Assembly (NCBI GenBank): GCA_026984935.1
Contig: JALSRD010000059.1
Span: 10,001-53,948, forward strand
DNA: 43,948 nt
Source of the DNA: Desulfobacterales bacterium
GTDB taxonomy: Bacteria; Desulfobacterota; Desulfobacteria; Desulfobacterales; JALSRD01
Reading direction: 5' to 3'
Shown here: positions 37,274 through 43,948 of the stretch, piece after piece
How positions within the stretch are numbered: position 1 is the first letter of the stretch
How the letters are laid out: each line of letters opens with the position of its first letter
Made by a program: the position numbers and the translations under genes
The notes under the pieces: generated by a model
Told to the model about the DNA's origin: nothing
The model's input: only the letters and a program-made list of their open reading frames with translations
Databases searched by the model: none

Positions 37274-37315
37274 CCGCCGGAGCATATATATATAGCGCAT
37301 CCGGCGGGAAGTCAA
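37274..37315 (-). promoter_or_regulatory. Efflux operon promoter with overlapping inverted repeat
   Basis: On the minus strand TTGACT (37310-37315), 17 bases, TATATA (37287-37292). A perfect 8-bp inverted repeat, CCGCCGGA (37274-37281) and TCCGGCGG (37300-37307), brackets the -10 box: one arm in the spacer, the other just past the start. This is a classic position for a repressor site. No regulator gene is next to the operon. Confidence 0.7.
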
Positions 37316-37327
37316 ACCCATCCGAAT

Positions 37328-39286
37328 TCACGGTGCTGCGGAGCCGTTGTTTTCCCCCCGGGCGCCGGCATAACTGACCTCGGCAAACCCGGAGCCCCTG
37401 ACCTGCAACAGGTAGAGCTTTTTCTGGGCATCGCCGTTGGGGCCGAAGATGGTCAGGCCGGTGACACCGTCGTATGGGGAGAGCTTGCGCAGCTTTTCAC
37501 GCAGCGTAGAGCGGAAAGGCAGGCCGGTCGCGCCGATGGTACGCAGCAGGATCATGGCCGTGTCATAGGCCACGGCTTCGATGAAACCGGGATTGCGCCC
37601 AAACGCCGCGTGAAACGCCGCCACAAAAGCCCGGACCTGCGGGGCCCGGCTGCGGCCAAAAAAACCGGCCGGCATGATGGCACCCCGGACGTAGGGCTGC
37701 GCCATGCGGATCAGCTTCTGCGAATGCCATAAGTTGGTGCCGAACAGGTAAATATCCTTGATGTCGTAAAAGGCCAGCTGCGGGATAATCAGGCCCGCGA
37801 CTTCCGGTGAATCCGGGATAAACAGCGCCTTGAAATCAATGGTCGGCTGTTTTTTTTCATTCCCGGAAGGCGCATCCGTGGTTTGCCGGAGAGACTCCGG
37901 CTGCAGAGCCTCCGGAACGGGATAGTACATGCCCGTCAGTTTCTTGATGGCATCCGCGAAATCGGTCTGCCCCGGCCGGTAGGATTCTGCACCGGTGACG
38001 CGCCCGCCCCGGGCCGTGACGGCATCCCAAAATGCCTGCATAAAGGTCAGCCCGTACTTTTCCCGGGGGTAGAAAACGGCAAAATCGTGCACCCCCAGTT
38101 CGCCCACGGCATAGTCCACCAGGCTTTTCACCTGCATCTCGGGGGTGATGAAATTCCGGAAAATATAGTCGCCGATGTCCGGTACGCCGGCTTTCTGGCT
38201 CAGCGTGATCATGGGAATCTGTTCGCTCTGGGCCCGGGCCGCCGCGGATCGGGCGCTGACGATGGGCCCGATGATGGCCGCGACCCGTTCTGCGGCCAGG
38301 TCTTTAACGGCTTCCACCGCCCGTTCGGGTTCTCCGCCGCTGTCCTTGATCACCAATTTGAAGGGCGCCCGGCGGTCGCCGCCGACGGTCTGGTAAAAGG
38401 CCAGTTCGACGCCGTCCAGCGCCTTGTGGCCGATGGCGCCGAAGGGCCCGCTGAGCGGCAGCAGGCATCCGACGGCAAAGTGGTTGTACACGGATTTTCC
38501 CTGCAGTTCTTCGACGAGCCTGCGAACCTGCGGGGCATCGGCGTGCCGGGGGTAGGTTTTCAGAAAATGTTCGAACACACCCAGGGCATCTTCATAGCGC
38601 TCCTGTTCCAGGTAAAGTTTTCCCAAGCGGTAGAGCAATTCACTGTGCACCGCACCTTCCGGCTGGCTTTTCAGCAGAGACAGCACCTCGGCGGCATTCA
38701 GGCGCCGGACGGCGTTTTTGATTTTGTCTGCAACGGCGGGCTTCTGATCCGCAGGCGCCAGCGCATGGACATGGCCCAGCACCGGCACGGCGTGTACGAG
38801 ATCCCCGGTTTGCAGATAGGCCCCGGCCAGCATCTGCTGGGCTTTGAAACGCAGGCGGTCCGAGGGCAGCTTCGCCAAAACAGCCGGTGTTTCACGGATC
38901 ACACGGGGAAAGTCCTGTTCTATAAAATCGGCACGCAGTGTGCCCAGCATGGCCGCCGGCAGCAGGCGGCTTTGGGGATACAGCCGCATGAGCTGTTCAA
39001 AATACCGGCGCGCCTGAACCGGATTCCCCTGATCGTTGTAAATGGTTCCGATCCTGAACAGGGCCGCAGCGGCGCGTGGCCCCTGCGGGTAGTGCTGCAC
39101 ATAACGCTTGAAGGCCTGCAGAGCTTCGGGAAACGCCCCAGCTGCAAAATGCTTTTCAGCGCTGGCAAACAGTTTGTCGCCGGGCCCCTGCAGAGCCGGC
39201 ACACGCGGTGCAACCGGCATGCGTGCACAGGCGGTAAAGAGCAGCAGCGGACACAAAACGAACAGCGTGAAATATGTTTTTTTCAT
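37328..39286 (-). CDS. LpoA/LppC-like lipoprotein (TPR plus periplasmic binding protein fold)
   Basis: 652 residues. Lipoprotein signal with lipobox FTAC (C20); N-terminal tetratricopeptide-like repeats (about residues 35-260, for example FPEALQAFKRYVQHYPQGPRAAAALFRIG); then a type I periplasmic-binding-protein domain (about 275-630, GCLLPLSGPFGAIGHKALDGVELA, IIGPIVS, IPMITLSQKAG). This is the LpoA/LppC layout, an outer-membrane activator of bifunctional penicillin-binding proteins in gammaproteobacteria; an amino-acid-sensing role is the alternative. Start: ATG at 39286 with AGGAC upstream rather than 39310. It ends 6 bases before the efflux promoter's -35 region. Confidence 0.85.
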   Translation of the reverse strand: MKKTYFTLFVLCPLLLFTACARMPVAPRVPALQGPGDKLFASAEKHFAAGAFPEALQAFKRYVQHYPQGPRAAAALFRIGTIYNDQGNPVQARRYFEQLMRLYPQSRLLPAAMLGTLRADFIEQDFPRVIRETPAVLAKLPSDRLRFKAQQMLAGAYLQTGDLVHAVPVLGHVHALAPADQKPAVADKIKNAVRRLNAAEVLSLLKSQPEGAVHSELLYRLGKLYLEQERYEDALGVFEHFLKTYPRHADAPQVRRLVEELQGKSVYNHFAVGCLLPLSGPFGAIGHKALDGVELAFYQTVGGDRRAPFKLVIKDSGGEPERAVEAVKDLAAERVAAIIGPIVSARSAAARAQSEQIPMITLSQKAGVPDIGDYIFRNFITPEMQVKSLVDYAVGELGVHDFAVFYPREKYGLTFMQAFWDAVTARGGRVTGAESYRPGQTDFADAIKKLTGMYYPVPEALQPESLRQTTDAPSGNEKKQPTIDFKALFIPDSPEVAGLIIPQLAFYDIKDIYLFGTNLWHSQKLIRMAQPYVRGAIMPAGFFGRSRAPQVRAFVAAFHAAFGRNPGFIEAVAYDTAMILLRTIGATGLPFRSTLREKLRKLSPYDGVTGLTIFGPNGDAQKKLYLLQVRGSGFAEVSYAGARGENNGSAAP

Positions 39287-39343
39287 CAAGTCCTGCCTGT
39301 GCGATTGCAAATGGCCTGCAAACGGGCATATCGACAGAAGCGC

Positions 39344-40000
39344 TCAGCTCTTGATCTCGGAAAGGTCTCCGGAAGGGCCGATCACCACGAGGGTGTCGCC
39401 CTTGCCCACTGTGTCGTTGGCCTTGGGAATGAACCGAAAGCGCGAATCCCCGGCTTTTTTGATGGCGATCACCTGAATGTTGAAACGGTTGGTCAGATCA
39501 ATTTCCCGCAGGGTCTGGCCGGCCCACTCCTTGACCGTCAATTCCTTGAGCACCATGTTGCGGTCGAACGGCAGGTAATCGATAAACCCCGGAATGGCCA
39601 TGCGATTGGCCAGCTGGCGGGCCGCCACCTGGCCGGGGATGATGACGTGTCCCACACCGATCTTGTTGAGCAGCTTCTTGTGGTCCGAATGGATGGCCTT
39701 GACCCATACATTGGCAAGGCCCAGCTCTTTCAGGTACATGGCGATCATGGTGGAGGCCGAAATCGACTCCCCGACGCTGATCAGGGCATGATGGACATCC
39801 GTAAATCCGATCTGTTTCAAGGCCTCCTTGTCCATGGCGTCGGCCTGGTAGACCTGGGTAAAAACGTGCCGCGCCCGTTTGACGTTGTCGGGGTTGATGT
39901 CGACGCCCAGCACATCGTGACCCATTTCGGATAAATGTTTCCCGAACCAGAAACCGAATTTTCCCAGACCGATAACACCGATCAGCAACTTGACTGCCAT
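39344..40000 (-). CDS. ktrA: Potassium uptake regulatory subunit KtrA/TrkA
   Basis: Cytoplasmic gating ring of a Ktr/Trk potassium channel. 218 residues: RCK-N Rossmann domain with dinucleotide-binding GLGKFG (residues 11-16) and the acidic residue in VLGVDINP, then an RCK-C domain (about 140-218, IPKANDTVGKGDTLVVIG). A single RCK unit, as in KtrA, rather than the double TrkA of E. coli. It follows ktrB by 15 bases. Confidence 0.93.
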   Translation of the reverse strand: MAVKLLIGVIGLGKFGFWFGKHLSEMGHDVLGVDINPDNVKRARHVFTQVYQADAMDKEALKQIGFTDVHHALISVGESISASTMIAMYLKELGLANVWVKAIHSDHKKLLNKIGVGHVIIPGQVAARQLANRMAIPGFIDYLPFDRNMVLKELTVKEWAGQTLREIDLTNRFNIQVIAIKKAGDSRFRFIPKANDTVGKGDTLVVIGPSGDLSEIKS

Positions 40001-40015
40001 GCAATCCTCCCTGCC

Positions 40016-41374
40016 TCAGCCGATGAGCATGCTCTCTTCCGGCTTGCGGTAAAGCTGTTCCTTCTGATAGCTCTGGATGGCCGCCAGAAACAGGATGGGG
40101 CCCAGACGGCCGATAAACATCATCAGCGTGATCACACTCTTACCGGAAAGCGTCAATTGCGGTGTAATACCGGTACTCAGGCCCACCGTCCCGAAGGCGG
40201 AAACCACTTCGAACAGAATCTGCAGGCTCAGCCCTCTGGCCAGAGGGTGCGGCAGGTCGCCGCCTTCGGTAATGTTCAATATCAGCACCGCCAGGGCCAC
40301 GAGCATGACGCCGAAAAGCGTCAGCACCAGGGCTTTGTTAAGCGTAGTCGCGTCCACGGCGAATTTTCCGACTTCCGGCTGTTGGCGGCCTTTGACCTGC
40401 GCCACCGCAAAGGCCACGATGGTGCGGAAAGTCGTCACCTTGATGCCGCCGGCACAGGAGCCCGGGGCTCCGCCGATAAACATCAGCACGATCATGATCA
40501 GCAGCGATACGTTGGTCATCTTGCCGATGTCCAGGGTGTTGAAGCCGGCCGTGCGGCAGGTCACGGACTGAAATAGCGAAGACAGCAGCGCATCGTTGAA
40601 GGGAATGGTGCGGCGAAAGCCGATATACTCGCCAAAATAAATAACGACCCAGCCGCATACGATGAGCCACAGAGTCGTTGTCAGCACCACGCGCGTATAC
40701 CAGCTGAGCGACCGCCGGGCGCGGTTTCGGGCTGACGCAAAGGGGCGGCCCATGTAATCGTAGAGTTCCACCAACACGGCAAAACCGATGCCTCCGCTGA
40801 CGATCAGGGCCATGAACACCAGGTTGACGCCCCAGTTGCCGCGCCAATGCATGAGGCTGTCGGCGAAAAGCGAAAAACCGGCGTTGCAAAACGCCGATAT
40901 GGAATGAAAGATGGCTGAAAAAGGGGTAAACCGCGCGGGTGCCTGCACGTAAAGCAGGGCGGCGCCGACCAGTTCGATCAGCATGGTCCAGACCACTACC
41001 CGTTTGAGAAAATGCCCCAGGTGAAAAGACTGGTCGTGCAAAAGGCTCTGGCCCACGGCCACGCGGTCCAGCAGGGAGACCCGTTTGGTCCACAGAAAAA
41101 GCACCAGGCTGGTGATGGTCATGATACCCAGGCCGCCGACCTGGATCAGGCCCAGAATCACAATCTGACCGAAATGGTTGAAAAAGGTGCCCGTATCCAC
41201 GACGACCAGGCCGGTGACGCAGGTGGCGGAAGTCGCCGTAAAAAGGGCATCGATCCAGGTGATGGGGGCAGCTGAAGCATACCGGCTGTGCAAGAGTAGG
41301 GTCCCGGTCAGAATGACCGCGCCGAAAAAGATGATCGGGTATGAAAAAGGAGATAGCCTGAATTTACGTTTCAT
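40016..41374 (-). CDS. ktrB: Potassium uptake membrane subunit KtrB/TrkH
   Basis: Ion-conducting subunit for potassium uptake. 452 residues with four helix-pore-helix repeats and selectivity-filter segments ATCVTGLVVVD, AFCNAGFSLF, CRTAGFNTLD and GTVGLSTG. Length fits KtrB. A possible promoter starts at TTGACA (41479-41484, minus). The upstream leader is about 60 bases or longer. Confidence 0.94.
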   Translation of the reverse strand: MKRKFRLSPFSYPIIFFGAVILTGTLLLHSRYASAAPITWIDALFTATSATCVTGLVVVDTGTFFNHFGQIVILGLIQVGGLGIMTITSLVLFLWTKRVSLLDRVAVGQSLLHDQSFHLGHFLKRVVVWTMLIELVGAALLYVQAPARFTPFSAIFHSISAFCNAGFSLFADSLMHWRGNWGVNLVFMALIVSGGIGFAVLVELYDYMGRPFASARNRARRSLSWYTRVVLTTTLWLIVCGWVVIYFGEYIGFRRTIPFNDALLSSLFQSVTCRTAGFNTLDIGKMTNVSLLIMIVLMFIGGAPGSCAGGIKVTTFRTIVAFAVAQVKGRQQPEVGKFAVDATTLNKALVLTLFGVMLVALAVLILNITEGGDLPHPLARGLSLQILFEVVSAFGTVGLSTGITPQLTLSGKSVITLMMFIGRLGPILFLAAIQSYQKEQLYRKPEESMLIG

Positions 41375-41561
41375 GGGTATAAGAACTGCACCTTCCCCGT
41401 TGTCCGGGCAAGTATCGCAACAGGCATTTCCCGGCCCGCAACATCATTCCAAAAAAGCTATGTCCGGGCCGCGCATTCTGTCAAATCTACGCACCGCTTT
41501 TCGGATTGACGTTTGGCGCACCATCCGGTTTTCCGGCAGATTGCCTGCGGGCCGTCATACA

Positions 41562-41903
41562 TCAGGTGTATTCGCTGTATTTCAAGGCCTTGCCGAAAAC
41601 TTTGTCTGCCGGATATTTTGCGTGGTTTTCGGCCAGTTTGGCGTGCGCGGCGCCAAGCGGGTCGATTCCCAGTTTGTCCGCCAAGTTGACCAGATAGATC
41701 AGGACATCGCCGATTTCGCGTGCCACGGCCGCATGCTTTTCACCATCCAGCCGCCGGCTCTGCTCCTGGCTCATCCACTGGAAATTTTCCGCCAGCTCAG
41801 CGGCTTCCACCGTCAGCGCCATGGCCAGGTTCTTGGGAGAATGAAAGCGGTCCCAGCCCCGCTGGCGGCGAAACTCTCTCACTTTTCGAATCAACGCGTC
41901 CAT
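41562..41903 (-). CDS. MazG-like nucleotide pyrophosphohydrolase
   Basis: 113 residues, single all-helical MazG/dCTPase (RS21-C6-type) domain. Metal-binding motifs are visible: EAAELAENFQW (about residues 33-43) and EIGDVLIYLVNLAD (about 63-76). It hydrolyses non-canonical or surplus NTPs or dNTPs to the monophosphate. The ATG at 41903 lies 296 bases from the divergent pepA gene. Substrate not predictable. Confidence 0.9.
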   Translation of the reverse strand: MDALIRKVREFRRQRGWDRFHSPKNLAMALTVEAAELAENFQWMSQEQSRRLDGEKHAAVAREIGDVLIYLVNLADKLGIDPLGAAHAKLAENHAKYPADKVFGKALKYSEYT

Positions 41904-42107
41904 GGTTCAACCCCCCCCGGCAGGTTTCATCAGCGCCCACACGGCAACCGGCTCTGTAGGTTGCATCTCCCCGTCTTCATATGAAATCGCCCGGTGCTTA
42001 TCAAGCAGTTTCTTTGCCCTTCGCTCCGCGGCCACCTGAAGGCGGCGCCGAAAGAGGCGTATCCCGGCTACAGCTCCATCCCTGCAGCGGCCATCGGGAA
42101 AATTTCA

Positions 42108-42136
42108 TTGACTTGTATCGTCAAGCCGACTAAATG
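42108..42136 (+). promoter_or_regulatory. Candidate pepA promoter
   Basis: TTGACT (42108-42113), 17 bases, TAAATG (42131-42136). Good -35 box, moderate -10 box, about 55 bases of leader before the pepA start. Confidence 0.5.
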
Positions 42137-42199
42137 CTTAGCTTTGCAGCGCTTCCTATACACCGGCACCACGCCTTTGCACGAAAGGAGACACCCGCG

Positions 42200-43681
42200 A
42201 TGCTGGAATTCAACACAGCCGATATAGACACCCTGAAAATTGATGCACTGGTCATACCGGTATGCCGGGACGGCCGCCTCTATACCCATCGGACGCTGAA
42301 CGCACTGGTGAAACAGGCATTGCAGCAGCCGGAGTTCGACGGTGGCAGGGACCAGCTGGTAACCTTCCCCGACCCCCGCGGACTGGCGGCCGGGCGCATC
42401 GTGTTTATGGGGCTGGGCAAACGCGGCCGGGTGGACACCGAAGCCCTGCGCCGGATGGGCGGCAGAGCCGTAAAAGCCGGCATCAAGAATAAGCTGGAGA
42501 GCATCTGTTTTGCGGTGCCCACGCCCAAAAAGCTGGGGCTGGCCACACCGGGTCTACTGGCAGCCATGTTCGAGGGCGCCTTCCTGGGAAACCACCGTTT
42601 CGACGCCTACAAACAGGAAAAAGAGTTTGCGCCCCTGCAAACGATCCAGCTGTGGGTCGCCGCAGGTACGGCCAGGCGCTACGCACGGCTGCCGGTGCGC
42701 ACCGAAATCCTGTGTACCGGCACGCTGCAGGCCCGCGAGTGGGTCAGCATGCCGTCCAATGACAAGAAACCCGAGCAGTTCGCCGAGGCTATCGTTTCCA
42801 AGGCGCAGCAGCAGAAACTCGAGGTAACGGTGCTTACCGGGGAGGAACTGGCGGCTGAAAAATTCGGCGCCCTGCTGGCCGTGGCCGCCGGAAGCCGGTG
42901 CAGCCCCCGGCTGGTGGCGCTGAAATACCGCTCGCGGGCCGCACGCCGCACACTGGTGCTGGTGGGCAAGGGCGTGACTTTTGATGCCGGGGGCATCAAT
43001 TTAAAGCCCACCGCTTCGCTGGAAGACATGAAGATGGATATGTCCGGCGCAGCCGCCGTGGCCGCCACGCTGCTGGCGACGGCGCGCGTAAAACCTAAAA
43101 TAAACGTGGTGGGCGTCATGCCCATCGTGGAAAATATGCCTTCGGGTGATGCCTGTCGACCCGGCGATATCGTGCATAGCCTTGCCGGCAAGAGTGTCGA
43201 AATCGGCAACACCGACGCCGAGGGCCGCCTGATTCTCATCGATGCCATGGCCTGGGCGCTGAAAGTCCACAAGCCAGATTATCTCATCGACGTGGCCACC
43301 CTGACCGGCGCCTGCGTGGTGGCCCTGGGTGAAAAAATCGCCGGCCTCTTTTCGCCGGACGACGAGCTGGCGGAAACCGTTCTGCAAGCCGCCGCACACA
43401 CCCACGAACGCTGCTGGCGCCTGCCGCTGCCCGATGACTACCGTGAACTTTTGAAAAGCGATTTCGCCGACCTGAACAACATGAGCCGTTCGCGCTGGGG
43501 CGGGGCCATCACGGCGGCTCTGTTTCTCTCGGAATTTGTCAACGATACCCGCTGGGCACACATCGATATTGCCGGCCCGGCCTACGTCAAGAAGGAACAG
43601 CCCTACTGCGCCCCGGGCGGCACGGGCTTCGGCGTGCGACTTTTGTGCGACGTCATTCAAAACATAGCGGCCGGCGGTTGA
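42200..43681 (+). CDS. pepA: Leucyl aminopeptidase (family M17)
   Basis: Cytoplasmic dizinc/dimanganese aminopeptidase for peptide turnover; some homologues also bind DNA. 493 residues: N-terminal macro-like domain, then the M17 catalytic domain with VGKGVTFDAGGINLKP, MKMDMSGAAAV, the family signature NTDAEGRL and the later segment LTGACVVALG. All expected Lys, Asp and Glu metal ligands are seen. The frame extends to 42134, but ATG at 42200 has AAGGAG upstream and the normal N-terminus. The C-terminal end is complete. Confidence 0.96.
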   Translation: MLEFNTADIDTLKIDALVIPVCRDGRLYTHRTLNALVKQALQQPEFDGGRDQLVTFPDPRGLAAGRIVFMGLGKRGRVDTEALRRMGGRAVKAGIKNKLESICFAVPTPKKLGLATPGLLAAMFEGAFLGNHRFDAYKQEKEFAPLQTIQLWVAAGTARRYARLPVRTEILCTGTLQAREWVSMPSNDKKPEQFAEAIVSKAQQQKLEVTVLTGEELAAEKFGALLAVAAGSRCSPRLVALKYRSRAARRTLVLVGKGVTFDAGGINLKPTASLEDMKMDMSGAAAVAATLLATARVKPKINVVGVMPIVENMPSGDACRPGDIVHSLAGKSVEIGNTDAEGRLILIDAMAWALKVHKPDYLIDVATLTGACVVALGEKIAGLFSPDDELAETVLQAAAHTHERCWRLPLPDDYRELLKSDFADLNNMSRSRWGGAITAALFLSEFVNDTRWAHIDIAGPAYVKKEQPYCAPGGTGFGVRLLCDVIQNIAAGG

Positions 43682-43758
43682 CGGCATCGTCCACAGCGCC
43701 CGGAAAAGTTCCTGCCGGCAACAAAGCAGGTGTATTACCTGAATCTTGCAAGCGTCGC

Positions 43759-43841
43759 GTTTGCCGCCTGTACAAGGCGCAGGGCATGCAGCTGTAGTAG
43801 ACAGACGCAAATGCCCTGCATCACAGTAGAGGCGGTAAAAT
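43759..43841. repeat. 83-bp imperfect palindrome downstream of pepA
   Basis: Arms 43759-43795 and 43801-43841 pair around the loop AGTAG, with a perfect 9-bp core GCAGGGCAT/ATGCCCTGC and outer GCCGCCT/AGGCGG. Same size, loop length and AAGGCGC element as the palindrome at 6249-6330. The remaining right edge (43842-43948) shows nothing else. Confidence 0.8.
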
Positions 43842-43948
43842 CGGCGCTCCCGCAGGGCAGACAATTTTGAAGTCAAAATGGAAGGTTTCCGAACATACCA
43901 ATGACGCTAAAAAATATCGCGCTGCATCCATAGACAACCATGAGATAA

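Noticed and set aside
37883-39934. 683-residue plus-strand open frame
   Set aside because: Antisense to the LpoA-like gene and ktrA, crossing both; His/Gln/Arg-rich composition is typical of reversed high-GC genes.

Overview
The window looks like a piece of chromosome from a GC-rich, Gram-negative deltaproteobacterium. My best guess is a sulfate-reducing Desulfobacterota of the Desulfosarcina/Desulfobacteraceae kind. This is inferred from gene order and content (F1-ATPase operon with paired b and b' stalk genes but no a or c gene, rny next to zapA, bactofilin beside the mre/rod genes, RND efflux with outer-membrane lipoproteins) and from long palindromic intergenic repeats; no taxonomic marker gene is present. 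Most of the window is core chromosome. There is no phage, plasmid, CRISPR array or intact transposon.

Layout, left to right. 1-646 has no protein gene but holds a strong minus-strand promoter and a boxA-like leader that point off the left edge, as an rRNA operon leader would. 647-5481 (minus): tyrS, rny, a 6S RNA gene, zapA, zapB and a GlmU-like pyrophosphorylase that lacks the acetyltransferase half. 5670-12138 (minus): the F1F0 stalk operon atpF'-atpF-atpH-atpA-atpG-atpD-atpC, with a consensus promoter, a terminator, and an 82-bp palindrome between atpD and atpC. 12135-18083 (minus): the cell-shape cluster mreB-mreC-mreD-mrdA-rodA plus a bactofilin. 18391-20517 (minus): a beta-lactamase-fold serine hydrolase and an LD-carboxypeptidase, both plausibly acting on muropeptides. 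20562-20638: tRNA-Pro(GGG).

20.6-31.4 kb is looser, accessory-like sequence: an amidohydrolase, an MFS transporter, a DUF2156 protein, two copies of a small mobile-looking repeat, two tiny ORFs (one a 47-residue cysteine-rich protein with its own near-perfect ribosome site and terminator), a HEAT-repeat/response-regulator fusion, a membrane-anchored AlbA_2 protein, an EEP-fold nuclease or phosphatase, a methyltransferase and a MetE-core-like zinc protein. 31.5-37.3 kb is a complete tripartite RND pump operon (fusion protein, pump, outer-membrane channel) whose promoter lies inside a perfect inverted repeat. 37.3-43.7 kb: an LpoA/LppC-like lipoprotein, a KtrA/KtrB potassium uptake pair, a MazG-type pyrophosphohydrolase and leucyl aminopeptidase.

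Functionally, the left half joins translation (tyrS, tRNA, possible rrn leader), RNA turnover (rny), global transcription control (6S RNA), energy conservation and rod-shape or division control. The right half joins envelope defence and ion balance. The items most worth a second look are the 47-residue Cys-rich transcription unit, the 6S RNA, the likely rrn leader at the edge, the two related palindromes (one inside the atp operon), the operator-like palindrome on the efflux promoter, and the HEAT-receiver fusion. I saw no multi-gene system that I can claim is new.
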